DNA of 64,000 nt from Komagataeibacter xylinus. GTDB lineage: Bacteria; Pseudomonadota; Alphaproteobacteria; Acetobacterales; Acetobacteraceae. Shown in pieces: positions 35,740 through 44,879 of the stretch. Position 1 is the stretch's first letter, and the number at the start of each line of letters is the position of its first letter. A model generated the notes under the pieces. That model did no database searches and had not been told where the DNA came from. It saw nothing but the letters and a program-made list of their open reading frames with translations. The DNA is taken from NCBI RefSeq assembly GCF_004302915.1, contig NZ_QQBI01000002.1, positions 124,001 through 188,000 on the forward strand. The letters run 5' to 3'. The translations under genes were made by a program, and so were the position numbers.

Positions 35740-36324
35740 ATGGCTTCCTTCGCGACACCTCCAGGCCGCAGCCTGACCGGTCACCTGCTGGTGGCAACCC
35801 CTGCCCTGACCGACCCCGCCTTCGCGCGCAGTGTCATCTACCTGTGCGCCCATACGCCCGAGGATGGGGCAATGGGGCTGGTCGTCAACCGCAGGCTGTC
35901 GCAGCCCGTGCTGGATGATGTGCTTGAACAGCTCGGCATTGCGCCCGTGCCACCCCGCCGCCGCATCAACCTGTGCGCGGGCGGGCCGATGGATAACGGG
36001 CGCGGCTTCGTGCTGCACACATCGGACTGGAGCGGCGATGGCAGCCTGCCGGTCGATGACAGCACGACACTGACCGCCAGCCTCGACGTGCTGCGTGACA
36101 TTGCCGATGGCAACGGCCCGGCCCACGCCATGCTGGCCATGGGCCATGCAAGCTGGGAAGCCGGCCAGCTTGAAGACGAAATGCTGCGCCACAATGCCTG
36201 GATTGCAGCCCCCGCGACCGAGGCCATCGTGTTCGGCCCCGACCATAACGCCAAATGGCGGCAGGCGCTGGCCAGCGTGCGGATCGACCCTGCCTGGTTT
36301 ACAGGGGACGTGGGCCACGCCTGA
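35740..36324 (+). CDS. YqgE/AlgH family protein (UPF0301)
   Basis: A 194-residue protein with the family landmarks GHLLVATPALTDPAFARSVI, HTPEDGAMGLVVNRRL, ICCAGGP-equivalent NLCAGGPMDNGRGFVLH, and MGHASWEAGQLEDEMLRHNAW. Members are common in proteobacteria and have no settled biochemical function. It is monocistronic, starting 128 bases from the divergent SDR gene, with a repeat element just after its stop. Confidence 0.93.
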   Translation: MASFATPPGRSLTGHLLVATPALTDPAFARSVIYLCAHTPEDGAMGLVVNRRLSQPVLDDVLEQLGIAPVPPRRRINLCAGGPMDNGRGFVLHTSDWSGDGSLPVDDSTTLTASLDVLRDIADGNGPAHAMLAMGHASWEAGQLEDEMLRHNAWIAAPATEAIVFGPDHNAKWRQALASVRIDPAWFTGDVGHA

Positions 36325-36349
36325 CCGGGCGGCAACAGGCTGCAACCAT

Positions 36350-36427
36350 AAAGAAATTCCGGGTGAAGCTTTTTTTCAGAGGGCTTCAAGAAACGCCGTC
36401 CTTAAAAAAGCACCCGGAAACTTTTAA
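36350..36427. repeat. Palindromic repeat element, copy 6 (complete, diverged)
   Basis: Left arm AAATTCCGGGTG and right arm CACCCGGAAACTTTT pair well, apart from a small mismatch. Inside are an AAGCTTTTTTT/GGGCTTC hairpin and a weakened ACGCCGTCC/AAAAAAG region. It lies between the convergent yqgE and HAD-phosphatase genes, 26 bases after the yqgE stop. Confidence 0.8.
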
Positions 36428-36496
36428 CAATGCGCAACTTTTAAAAAATCTCTCATCGTCGGGCCAGCCCCTTCGACAACCCGCTACACCAAGGGC

Positions 36497-37372
36497 CTAC
36501 CAGCGCAGCGAGGGCACGCAGGCCACGGGGGCAAGCCCTGCTGCACTCGCCTCCTCCACCGCAAGGTCATAATCAGGGTTGCGGTTGTGCTCCCAGCTTC
36601 CGCCCAGCATTTCCTGATGAATGCCGCCCAGCACCCAGCAGCCGTCAATGCCTGCCGTAGCCGCCCCGCGCATGTCGGTGGCCAGCGCATCGCCCAGCGC
36701 CAGCACGCGCTCGCGTGGTACATCGAGCAGCGAAAGCGCGAGAGCATACACTTCCGGGTAGGGCTTGCCGATCCAGCGCACGGGGCGGTTGCGACTTTCA
36801 TACCAGCTTGCCATCGCACCCGCGCAGATCAGGCGCTGGCTGCCACGAATGACCTGCTGGTCGGGGTTGGCGCAGATCATGGGCAGGCTGTGGGCCGCGC
36901 ACTGCTCCAGCATGGGCAGGTAGGGGGTGATTTCCTCCTCGCCCAGTTCGGCATCCGGCCCGGTATTGAGCACGAAATCCGCCTGCGCGGGGTCAGTCAC
37001 CACATCAAGGTCCAGCCCGGCATAGACATCAACATCCTTGTCAGGGCCGAGATGGACCATGCGGCGGCCCAGACGCGCGAACCACGGGTCGGTGCGGGCG
37101 GCCAGCATGCGGTGGGTGCACTCGCCACTGGTCATGATGCCGTCATACAGGTCGGCGCTGATGCCCATGCGGCGCAGGCCCGGCTCCACCGTGGCGGTGC
37201 GTCGGGGCGCGTTTGACAGCAGAACCACCCGCCTGCCCGCCTCGCGCAGGCGTTGCAGGCATTCCAGCACGCCGGGATAGGGTGCCACGCCATTATGCAC
37301 CACACCCCACAAATCGAGGATGTAGCCATCATAATCATGGCTCAGGCGGGAGAGGCCATCATGCCATTTCAT
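36497..37372 (-). CDS. TIGR01459 family HAD-superfamily (NagD-like) hydrolase
   Basis: A 291-residue class IIA HAD phosphatase. The nucleophile region is YILDLWGVVHNGVAPYPGVL (Asp, with Val in the place of the second Asp). Motif II is VVLLSNAPRRTATVE, and the C-terminal motifs are PVRWIGKPYPEVYALAL (Lys) and VLALGDALATDMRGAATAG (Asp pair). The TIGR01459 group is confined mostly to alphaproteobacteria and its substrate is unknown. The start overlaps the pyrD stop by 4 bases. Confidence 0.92.
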   Translation of the reverse strand: MKWHDGLSRLSHDYDGYILDLWGVVHNGVAPYPGVLECLQRLREAGRRVVLLSNAPRRTATVEPGLRRMGISADLYDGIMTSGECTHRMLAARTDPWFARLGRRMVHLGPDKDVDVYAGLDLDVVTDPAQADFVLNTGPDAELGEEEITPYLPMLEQCAAHSLPMICANPDQQVIRGSQRLICAGAMASWYESRNRPVRWIGKPYPEVYALALSLLDVPRERVLALGDALATDMRGAATAGIDGCWVLGGIHQEMLGGSWEHNRNPDYDLAVEEASAAGLAPVACVPSLRW

Positions 37373-38445
37373 TTAAGGGCGGCCCCTTTGGCATCGGCCA
37401 GCGTCTCGAAGCCTTCGGCCCGCAGGGCGCGCAGCGTCTCGGCCTTGAGGCGCTTGAGGATTCCCGGCCCTTCATACACGTAAGCGGTATAGATCTGCAC
37501 AAGGTCGGCCCCGGCCTTGACCCGGTCAAGAATATCCACGCCGGTCTCGATGCCGCCACTGGCCACCAGCGCCACGCGGCCTGCCGCCACCTTCGCCACG
37601 CGGGTCAGCATGTCCTGGGCCAGCGGGCGCAGCGGGCGGCCCGACAGGCCCCCGGTCTCGGTGGCGTAGGGGCTGAGCAGCCCGGCGGGGCGCGAGATGG
37701 TGGTGTTGGAGACGATCAGCCCCTGCGCGCCACCCGCAATGGCGGCCTCGACCACGGCTTCAACGTCATCATGCGCGATATCTGGCGAGATCTTGACCAG
37801 CAGCGGCGGCCGCTCGGGGTGGGCTGCATTGATGGCGTCAAGAATGCCCTTGAGCCTTGATGCCTCAAGCAGGTCACGCAGCCCCGGCGTGTTGGGGGAG
37901 GACAGGTTGATGACGATATAATCGGCATAGTGCTTAACGCGCCCCACCAGCATGGGGTAGTCGCGCTCGGGGTCGGCGCCTACCTTGTTGATGCCAAGGT
38001 TGGCCCCCACCGGCACCTGCGCGCCGGGCTTGCGGCGCGGCGAGGACACGCGATGCAGGCGCGCCATGCGCACGGCAAAGCGGTCGATACCCTGGTTGTT
38101 GAAGCCCATGCGGTTGATGATGGCGCGGTCTTCGGTCAGGCGGAACAGGCGCGGCTGCGGGTTGCCGGGCTGCGGACGCGGGGTGACGGTGCCAGCCTCG
38201 ACAAAGCCGAAGCCTGCGCGCGTGAGCGGGCGCACCACCACGGCGTTCTTGTCAAACCCCGCCGCCATGCCGATGGGGTTGGGAAAGCGCAGCCCCATGG
38301 CGCGGACGGACAGCGCCGGGTCATCATTGCCGGGGCAGGAGACGCCACCAAGGCCAAGTTGCAGGGCATCAAGGGCGATATGATGGGCGGCCTCGGGCTC
38401 CAGGCGCCGCATCAGGGGCAGGATCATGCGCGACATAATATTCAT
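37369..38445 (-). CDS. pyrD: Dihydroorotate dehydrogenase (quinone), class 2
   Basis: A 358-residue membrane-associated flavoenzyme of pyrimidine synthesis that passes electrons to quinone. The N-terminal helix pair (MSRMILPLMRRLEPEAAHHIALDAL) is the membrane-binding part. The FMN barrel holds NPIGMAAGFDKNA, VEAGTVTPRPQPGNPQPRLF, the catalytic Ser in VINLSSPNTPGLRDLL, and the phosphate-binding LVASGGIETGVDILDRVKAG. It is the first gene of a two-gene unit with the HAD phosphatase. Confidence 0.97.
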   Translation of the reverse strand: MNIMSRMILPLMRRLEPEAAHHIALDALQLGLGGVSCPGNDDPALSVRAMGLRFPNPIGMAAGFDKNAVVVRPLTRAGFGFVEAGTVTPRPQPGNPQPRLFRLTEDRAIINRMGFNNQGIDRFAVRMARLHRVSSPRRKPGAQVPVGANLGINKVGADPERDYPMLVGRVKHYADYIVINLSSPNTPGLRDLLEASRLKGILDAINAAHPERPPLLVKISPDIAHDDVEAVVEAAIAGGAQGLIVSNTTISRPAGLLSPYATETGGLSGRPLRPLAQDMLTRVAKVAAGRVALVASGGIETGVDILDRVKAGADLVQIYTAYVYEGPGILKRLKAETLRALRAEGFETLADAKGAALK

Positions 38446-38489
38446 GGCCGCGATTGTTGCCGCAATTCAGCGCCGGGGGAAAGGGGCAA

Positions 38490-39695
38490 CTAACCGGGTA
38501 CCGGCTTTGTGGCGTCCAAGGCGGCTGGCGCATCGGTGGGAAAGCGGATCAGGTAATAGGGCGGCACCCGCAGGTCATGCCCGCCATTGAAGCCCGCAAG
38601 GCGGTTCCACTGGCCCAGCGTGCAGTAAACCATGTTGCCATCAACAAAAATGCCATCAGGCGAGAGTACGCGCGGGTCACGCACCATGGTGTCGAACGAG
38701 CCATCGGTATTACGGCGGAAGATGGCGTCATGCTCGAAATTGGTAGTGTAGATCCGGCCCTGCGCATCGGTAGCCAGCCCGTCGGCCACACCTTTTTCGC
38801 CCAGATCGCTTATGCCTGTGGCAAGCTGCGCATCGGTTTTGTCAAAATCGGCCAGCAGCGCAGTAGGAATGCTGTACAGCCGCCTGCTGGTCAGCGGGCT
38901 GTAATACAGCGTGGCGCTATCGGGCGAGAGCGTGATGCCATCCACTCCGCCCGTGACAAAGGCAGGCTTGTGCGCAGGCGGGTCAAACACCAGCGGCCGC
39001 CCCTCAACCACCGCCATGAAGGGGTGTTCAGCCTGGATGGAGGGATGACTTGCCAGCACCCGGCGCTGGCGGCCACTCGCCACATCCACCACCACAAGGG
39101 CGGGTGACTGGCCAAACGAGGAATCGGTAATGAACACCGTGCCCTGCGGCCCATGCGTCAGGTCCACGCGCAAATCGTTCATGTGGCTGTCGGGCAGGAG
39201 CGTGGGGGCAGTCAGCACGATGCTGGCGAAGATGCGGTTTGTGGCGGGGTCGATGCCAATCACCTTGGCCGCGCCCGGTGCGAGTGGCTGGCCTGCCAGC
39301 TTGCCATCATCAATGGCCCATAGCCGCCCCTTCGCATCAGTGGTCATGCCATGGATGGACATGAGCCGGGTGGCGGGCGGCCGCGCCGATGGCATGGCGG
39401 TAGCGGCATCGGGATAGGGCAGCAGGCGGCCATTTTTCAGTTCGGCCAGTGTCGCGCCCGCGTGGTTGACCGCATGGCGCGGAAACCCCACGAACACCCG
39501 CCCCCCCGTGACCGCAATGCCCGACGGGCCGGGACCATCAAAGCGCGCCACGATCTCGAACGGGCCATCAGGGGCGGCGCCATGATCGTGGTTGATCGCC
39601 TCCTGCGCGGGCTGGGCCGCCCGCGCCAGGGTGCCAGCACCTGCCGCCGCCACGAATGCCGCCCCGAACAGCAGATCACGCCTGTGCATGGTCAT
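38490..39695 (-). CDS. Tat-exported major royal jelly/yellow-family beta-propeller protein
   Basis: A 401-residue protein with a Tat-type leader (HRRDLLFGAAFVAAAGAGTL) and a six-bladed propeller of the MRJP/yellow group. It shows GVDGITLSPDSATLYYSPLT and KGVADGLATDAQGRIYTTNF, which recall SMP-30/gluconolactonase-like lactonases. The ATG at 39695 follows GGGGGGAG. It starts 93 bases after the cytochrome c gene of the dehydrogenase operon and is likely its last gene. A role as a periplasmic lactonase acting on the dehydrogenase product is a hypothesis; the substrate is unknown. Confidence 0.82.
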   Translation of the reverse strand: MTMHRRDLLFGAAFVAAAGAGTLARAAQPAQEAINHDHGAAPDGPFEIVARFDGPGPSGIAVTGGRVFVGFPRHAVNHAGATLAELKNGRLLPYPDAATAMPSARPPATRLMSIHGMTTDAKGRLWAIDDGKLAGQPLAPGAAKVIGIDPATNRIFASIVLTAPTLLPDSHMNDLRVDLTHGPQGTVFITDSSFGQSPALVVVDVASGRQRRVLASHPSIQAEHPFMAVVEGRPLVFDPPAHKPAFVTGGVDGITLSPDSATLYYSPLTSRRLYSIPTALLADFDKTDAQLATGISDLGEKGVADGLATDAQGRIYTTNFEHDAIFRRNTDGSFDTMVRDPRVLSPDGIFVDGNMVYCTLGQWNRLAGFNGGHDLRVPPYYLIRFPTDAPAALDATKPVPG

Positions 39696-39788
39696 GGATA
39701 TTCTCCCCCCGGTTTGTGCGGCCCGCGCCCATTCATGCAAGTCAGGCCGCCAAGGGCAATCGCGCCACGCGCCGCATGGCGTTCACAA

Positions 39789-41138
39789 TCAGTTCATGGG
39801 CAGCGAGACGGGCGGGTGTTCAGGCGACAGGCTGCGCCGGATGCGCGCCACGTCAGCCGCATTCACCGCAGGCGCGTCATTGCCCCATGCGGCGCGGATG
39901 AAGCTTACGGTATCGGCCACCGCCGCATCATCCATGCGGGCGGCAAAGCCGGGCATGACAAAGGCGGAGGGGGCCTGCCTCGTCGCCCGCAGCGTATTGC
40001 CCTCCAGCACGATGCGGATGAGTGAATCCGGTGTCGGGTCCATCACCACCGGGTTGCCCGCCAGTGGCGGGAAGGTGGTGGGGTAGCCGCGCCCGTCGGT
40101 GCGGTGGCAGGCGGCACAGCTATCCACGTAATGCCGCGCGCCGCGTGCGCTCACATCGCCCGCGCGCAGGGCCGTGGTGGCGGCAGGGTCATACGCCCAG
40201 CCCGGCGCTTTGGCGGGTGTTGTGGGCGAGAGGGTCTTGAGGTAGCGGGCAATGGCCAGCTGGTCATCCGCCGTCATGTGCTGGGTGCCGTGGTTGATGG
40301 CATCGGTCATGCCGCCAAAGGCCGCACCCAGCGGCATGCGCCCGGTGGCCAGAAAGCGCACGATATCCTGCTCGCTCCACCGCCCGAGCCCGGTACGGTT
40401 CTCGCCGCGCAGGCTGACAGGCCGCCAGCCATCAACCGACGCCCCGCCAGACAGGTAGAGCGGGCCATCCTCTGCCGTCAGGGCCTTTTCCTGCATGGTC
40501 ACGGCGCGGGGCGTGTGGCAGGCGCCACAATGACCCGGCCCCTCGACCAGATAGGCCCCGCGCGCCACCACCGGGTCGGGGAAGGTGCGGGCCGTGGCCC
40601 CCTGCAATGTTACCGCCGGGTCGGGTGCGAACAGCCTGCGCCATACCGTGAGCGGCCAGCGCATTGAAAGCGGCCAGTGCATGCCATCCTGCACCACCGG
40701 CGTGGAGACAGGCCTGACGCCGTGCATGAAATAGGCATAGAGCGCATGCAGGTCATCATCGGTCATGCGGGCGTAGGAGGGATAGGGCATGGCCGGGTAC
40801 AGCGTGGCCCCGTCGCGGCGGATGCCCTGGCGGATGGCACGGATGAATTCGGCCTCGGAATACTGGCCGATCCCCGCCTTTACATCCGGCGTGATGTTGG
40901 GCGCGTACAGCGTGCCGGTGGGCAGATGAAAGGCCATGCCCCCCGCAAAGGGCGCACCGCCGGGCACGGTATGGCAGGCGCCGCAATCCGCAGCCTCCGC
41001 CACGTATTCCCCGCGTGTGACCAGATCCGCCGGTGCCGGCGCATCCTGCGCCCGCGCGGATTGGCCCACCCCCGGAACCGACGCGACCAGCAGGGCCACC
41101 ACCAGGGAGCGCAGCCCGGATTTCCACACCCCCCTCAT
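39789..41138 (-). CDS. Tri-haem cytochrome c subunit of a membrane-bound dehydrogenase
   Basis: A 449-residue exported protein (leader LRSLVVALLVASVPGVGQSA) with three CxxCH sites: CGACH at residues 52-56, CGACH near 200 and CAACH near 335. This is the layout of the cytochrome c subunit of acetic acid bacterial alcohol, gluconate and sorbitol dehydrogenases, which passes electrons from the flavoprotein to ubiquinone. A C-terminal anchor is not obvious. It overlaps the GMC gene by 4 bases. Its haem is inserted by the Ccm system encoded at 6.4-11.7 kb. Confidence 0.94.
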   Translation of the reverse strand: MRGVWKSGLRSLVVALLVASVPGVGQSARAQDAPAPADLVTRGEYVAEAADCGACHTVPGGAPFAGGMAFHLPTGTLYAPNITPDVKAGIGQYSEAEFIRAIRQGIRRDGATLYPAMPYPSYARMTDDDLHALYAYFMHGVRPVSTPVVQDGMHWPLSMRWPLTVWRRLFAPDPAVTLQGATARTFPDPVVARGAYLVEGPGHCGACHTPRAVTMQEKALTAEDGPLYLSGGASVDGWRPVSLRGENRTGLGRWSEQDIVRFLATGRMPLGAAFGGMTDAINHGTQHMTADDQLAIARYLKTLSPTTPAKAPGWAYDPAATTALRAGDVSARGARHYVDSCAACHRTDGRGYPTTFPPLAGNPVVMDPTPDSLIRIVLEGNTLRATRQAPSAFVMPGFAARMDDAAVADTVSFIRAAWGNDAPAVNAADVARIRRSLSPEHPPVSLPMN

Positions 41139-42922
41139 CCGGCCAGCGGGCCGGGATGGGCAAGGTAGGTGGTGCGGATGTGGTGTGCCGCCCAGTAGGC
41201 CAGCGCCGCGACCATGCCGGTGGGGTTGTAGCCCGTGCCCTGCGGGAAGGCATTGGCCCCGATTACGAACACATTATGCACATCCCATGACTGCATGTAG
41301 CGGTTGAGCGCGCTCGTCTGCGGGTCGGTGCCCATCACGGCGCCACCGCCCAGATGGGTGGTCTGGTACTGGCGCGTATCGAACGGCTTGCCGAACTCAC
41401 GCCTTGTCAGGTGCACGTTGCGCGCGCCCATGGCTTTGGCCACATTGCCAATTTTGTCCACCACGTAGCGGTTCATACGGATGTCATTGTCTTTCCAGTC
41501 GAATGTCATGCGCAGCAGCGGCTGGCCGTAGGCGTCCTTCCATGTCGGGTCGAGGTCGAGATAGACATCGCGGTAGGCCATGTTCGCGCCATGCGCGTCA
41601 ATGCGCAGCGAGTGGCGGTAGGTGTCGATCATGCCCGCCTTCCACGCACTGCCCCAGCGCGGCGTGCCCGGCGGGCCGCCCGAATGCGCCGCCGCAATGG
41701 CCTTGACCCCCGCCTGGTTGACCCACACCGGCGAGCCCCCCACGAAGCCCAGCGGCCCATGGTCAAAATTCTCGCTGTTGAAATCATCAAACGCAACGCC
41801 GCCGCCGCCTGCGCCGATATACTGGTTGGTCTCCACCTTCGGGTCGAGCCACACCACGCTGGTGGTCACGTTCTGGTAGACGAAATTGCGCCCCACCACG
41901 CCTTCGTTCCTGACCGGGTCATAGGGCTTGCCAATGCCCGAAAGCAGCATCAGCCGCACGTTATGGAACTGGAAGGCGGTCAGGATCACCATTTCCGCAG
42001 GCTGGGTCACCACCTTGCCATCGGCATCGGTATAGGTAACGCCCGTGGCGCGCGTGCCCGTGCTGTCGCGTTCCACCCTGAGCACATGGCAGTTGGCACG
42101 AAGTTCAAACAGTGGGTGCCGGCGCAGCACCGGCAGGATGTTCACGTTGGGCGATGCCTTGGAATACATGTAACAGGCATAACCGCTGCAATAGCCGCAG
42201 AAATTGCACGGCCCCATCTGCACGCCATACGGGTTGGTATATTGCTGCGAGGCATTGGCCGCAGGCAGCGAATAGGGGTGAAAGCCCACCTCCTCCGCCG
42301 CCTTGCGGAACAGGTGGGCGGTATAGACATCCTTGAGCGGTGGCAGCGGAAAATGGTCGGAGCGCGAGGGCGCGAACACATTGCCCTGCCCCACCACCTG
42401 GCCGTTGACCTTATACGCCTCACCCGAAGTGCCGAATACTTTCTCGGCCTTGTCAAAAAACGGTTCGAGTTCCTCGTAGGTCACGCCGTAATCCTGAAGG
42501 TTCATGCCTTCGGGAATGAATTTGGCGCCATATTTCTCGATCACGCGCGAGCGCAGGCGCAGGTCATCGGGGGGCATGCGAAAATGTACGCCCGACCAGT
42601 GCAGCCCCGCGCCGCCCACGCCCTCGCCGGGTAGGAAGGCGGCCATGCGGCGATAGGGCAGCGCCGTCTGGCTGGCGTTGTTGCGGATGGTGACCGTGTT
42701 TTTGGAAAGATCCTGGAACAGCTTGTAGCGGAAATTGCCCTCAAGCTCGTCGATGGAGGCCGGATAGGCGCCCTCCCCCGCCGTGCTGCGGTCCGGCCCG
42801 CGTTCGAGCATGACCACCGTGCGCCCGGCCTCGGTCATTTCCTTGGCCATGATGGACCCGGCCCAGCCGCCGCCCACCACCACCACGTCAACCGGCTTCA
42901 GCCTGCGTGAATCATCGCTCAT
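41135..42922 (-). CDS. GMC family flavoprotein, large subunit of a membrane-bound sugar/polyol dehydrogenase
   Basis: A 595-residue FAD enzyme. The dinucleotide motif is VVVVGGGWAGSIMAKE (Gly17-Gly22). The Cys group CNFCGYCSGYAC (about residues 239-250) resembles the iron-sulphur ligands of FAD-dependent glucose and gluconate dehydrogenases. The catalytic His/Asn pair lies near THLGGGAVMG and GTGYNPTGMVAALAYW. There is no signal peptide of its own, so it is probably carried out with the Tat leader of the small subunit. Gluconate, 2-ketogluconate or polyol as substrate cannot be distinguished. Confidence 0.93.
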   Translation of the reverse strand: MSDDSRRLKPVDVVVVGGGWAGSIMAKEMTEAGRTVVMLERGPDRSTAGEGAYPASIDELEGNFRYKLFQDLSKNTVTIRNNASQTALPYRRMAAFLPGEGVGGAGLHWSGVHFRMPPDDLRLRSRVIEKYGAKFIPEGMNLQDYGVTYEELEPFFDKAEKVFGTSGEAYKVNGQVVGQGNVFAPSRSDHFPLPPLKDVYTAHLFRKAAEEVGFHPYSLPAANASQQYTNPYGVQMGPCNFCGYCSGYACYMYSKASPNVNILPVLRRHPLFELRANCHVLRVERDSTGTRATGVTYTDADGKVVTQPAEMVILTAFQFHNVRLMLLSGIGKPYDPVRNEGVVGRNFVYQNVTTSVVWLDPKVETNQYIGAGGGGVAFDDFNSENFDHGPLGFVGGSPVWVNQAGVKAIAAAHSGGPPGTPRWGSAWKAGMIDTYRHSLRIDAHGANMAYRDVYLDLDPTWKDAYGQPLLRMTFDWKDNDIRMNRYVVDKIGNVAKAMGARNVHLTRREFGKPFDTRQYQTTHLGGGAVMGTDPQTSALNRYMQSWDVHNVFVIGANAFPQGTGYNPTGMVAALAYWAAHHIRTTYLAHPGPLAG

Positions 42923-43638
42923 GCCGTTTCTCCCGTTATGGAGACACTGCCCAGCGGGTAATGCGCCCCGTAGCGGTCCACCCAGTCCATGAAATCGGCC
43001 CGCGCGCCGGGAAAGCCCAGCATGGCCCAGCCGCCAAGGCCCGTATTGCCGCCATGGATGGGGTCGCTGAACGCGCCTTCCATCACATTGGCCAGAAGCT
43101 GGTCGAAAAACGCGGCCGAGGGCACATCGCCAAACACCAGCTTGCCGCCTTCGGCAGCGCGCAGCAGGTCATCCTGCACATCGGGCGCAAGGGCTGCGAA
43201 GGGTCTGGCGTGGCGGGTGGCCGCATGCGCGTTCATGCCCGCAATGCCGTGGCGGTACAGATCACACGGGGGGTAAGGCAGCTGGTAGCCAAGATTATCC
43301 GGCCCCTGCACGAAAGGGGCGGCCATGTACCACTGCGCGCCCTGCGCGTAGGGCGTGGTCATCTGCTGGTCGATGAAGCGGGGCACGTCGAGTGCAAGCG
43401 CGCCGGGGCCGTTGGCATCAGCCGGGATCAGGCGATCACAGGCGGCAAGGAGAAAATTCCATTCCGCAGCGTTAAAGAAAACCGGCGTGTATGCCTTTGG
43501 CGGGGCTGCCGCCCATGTGCCCGAGGCAGATACCGTGCCGCAGGCGGCAACACCTGCCAGCCCCTGCATGAAGCGCCGCCGCGATGAGATGAACCCTGAA
43601 CCGTTGATACCCAAAAACTGCCTTCCCCCTGACACCAT
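42919..43638 (-). CDS. Gluconate 2-dehydrogenase subunit 3 family protein (small subunit)
   Basis: A 239-residue Tat-exported small subunit. The twin-Arg leader is SSRRRFMQGLAGVAACGTVS, followed by AAEWNFLLAACDRLIPADAN, the start of the conserved domain, and a C-terminal GWAMLGFPGARADFMD segment. Proteins of this family are needed for export and maturation of the GMC subunit, which lacks its own leader. It overlaps the GMC gene by 4 bases, so the operon is small-large-cytochrome-propeller. Upstream are 218 bases with no gene. Confidence 0.92.
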   Translation of the reverse strand: MVSGGRQFLGINGSGFISSRRRFMQGLAGVAACGTVSASGTWAAAPPKAYTPVFFNAAEWNFLLAACDRLIPADANGPGALALDVPRFIDQQMTTPYAQGAQWYMAAPFVQGPDNLGYQLPYPPCDLYRHGIAGMNAHAATRHARPFAALAPDVQDDLLRAAEGGKLVFGDVPSAAFFDQLLANVMEGAFSDPIHGGNTGLGGWAMLGFPGARADFMDWVDRYGAHYPLGSVSITGETA

Positions 43639-43856
43639 GCCGCTACCGCTTCCCTGCCCTCACGTTATCCGCAAGCGAGGACAGGCTGCCTAGAGCCTTT
43701 TGCATGATTTCCCTTAATGCAAGAAAAAATGATCCGGGGGTTAATGCGCGGCGGCACTCCGGCACGGGAAACATGCCGGGGCCGTGGGGGCATTACCCTG
43801 CCAGCGTCATCCGCCCGTGGCATGGCTGGCGGCCTGACAGGCCAGCGCGCCACGCA

Positions 43857-44489
43857 TCATGAGCTGCACAGCACCCTTCTCGTTCCGGTCCATGCAACAA
43901 ACGGAACTGTCCTGCCATCAACCGTGGTTATTTCCTGTACATCGATGACATAACTATTACTTTCGTCCGTCGCGTCATATGACGTAACGACATACCACTG
44001 CCCCGCAGGCAGGTTGGGCCAGAAAAAATGGCCAATGGATGTACAGATATCAGGACCGGCAGCCGGGCAGGAAATACGCGGGATGAAAGGCAGCACTGAC
44101 GGTTCGACCCAGCGGGGGTCATTCACGACCGTGGGGCCGTTAAGCCGCTCACTGTAAAACGCCATCTTTTTTGACAGCGCATGCATATATTCACTTTCCG
44201 GCAGCAGCTCCACCGTAAAATGGCTGCGCGGAATCTGCATGATGGAACTTGGTATATCATTGAATGTATAGACAGTATTATTCCCCAAAGTCAGGGCCGT
44301 CGTGGTATGCCGTGTAAATATTGCCCCACTGACGCACCCCCTGATGGCCGCATGGCCCGGCTTTTGCGCCCATGCCACTTCATTGCTGTTGAATGGCATT
44401 GCAGGCGGATGCGGATGAATGCAGCCACCAAGGAGTGGTAAAATCAGCATTGGAAAAAACAATTTTTTAATTTTATAGTTATGAAGCAT
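43857..44489 (-). CDS. Probable lipoprotein, unknown function
   Basis: A 210-residue protein with a type II signal (MLHNYKIKKLFFPMLILPLL, lipobox LLGGC, Cys near 23). The mature protein is rich in Pro, Ser and Thr, with Cys residues in RGCVSGAIF, ISCPAAGPDIC and the C-terminal RVLCSS. The gene is noticeably richer in A and T than its neighbours and sits beside an AT-rich gap, which suggests acquisition by transfer. No family was recognised. Confidence 0.65.
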   Translation of the reverse strand: MLHNYKIKKLFFPMLILPLLGGCIHPHPPAMPFNSNEVAWAQKPGHAAIRGCVSGAIFTRHTTTALTLGNNTVYTFNDIPSSIMQIPRSHFTVELLPESEYMHALSKKMAFYSERLNGPTVVNDPRWVEPSVLPFIPRISCPAAGPDICTSIGHFFWPNLPAGQWYVVTSYDATDESNSYVIDVQEITTVDGRTVPFVAWTGTRRVLCSS

Positions 44490-44879
44490 TTTCTTTTCCG
44501 TAGATCACAGCGGCGTTCATCCTGATATTCGGCCCATGGCCGGATGGTTGTGGCATCAACAGTCCACATACGTGCGGCAGGCCTGCTATTTTTTTAAATT
44601 CTGGCCACGCCTTCCCTTCCCTCCGCATTATTCTACCAGTAAAATACAGGTTGTTTTTATTGTAGTTTTACATATAACTTAAAGTAATTTCAGTTTCACA
44701 GTTGTCGCCACTATAATTACCTAACACGCAGCAATATAACCCCATCAGCACTATATCTGCCATGCGCAGGACCTACATTGCCCGCCAAAAGCACGTTCAC
44801 GCACCAGGGCGGAAAACCCGCGCACCGCCCGCTACCGCTTCCCTTGACCCTGTGCAGGGGGCGCAATATCCATCGGGGC
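44490..44879. other. AT-rich intergenic gap upstream of cobD
   Basis: The 390 bases between the divergent lipoprotein gene and cobD are unusually A+T-rich (about 44570-44760) for this genome. Open frames here lack start-site support and overlap the cobD 5' region. A possible promoter is given separately. I looked for the cobalamin riboswitch core and did not find it on either strand. Confidence 0.6.
44687..44717 (+). promoter_or_regulatory. Possible sigma-70 promoter for cobD
   Basis: A consensus -10 hexamer TATAAT (44712-44717) lies in the AT-rich gap. A weak -35 (TTTCAG or TTCAGT) is about 17-18 bases upstream. It would give a leader of about 155 bases before the proposed cobD start at 44880. 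Only the -10 is strong, so this is tentative. Confidence 0.3.
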
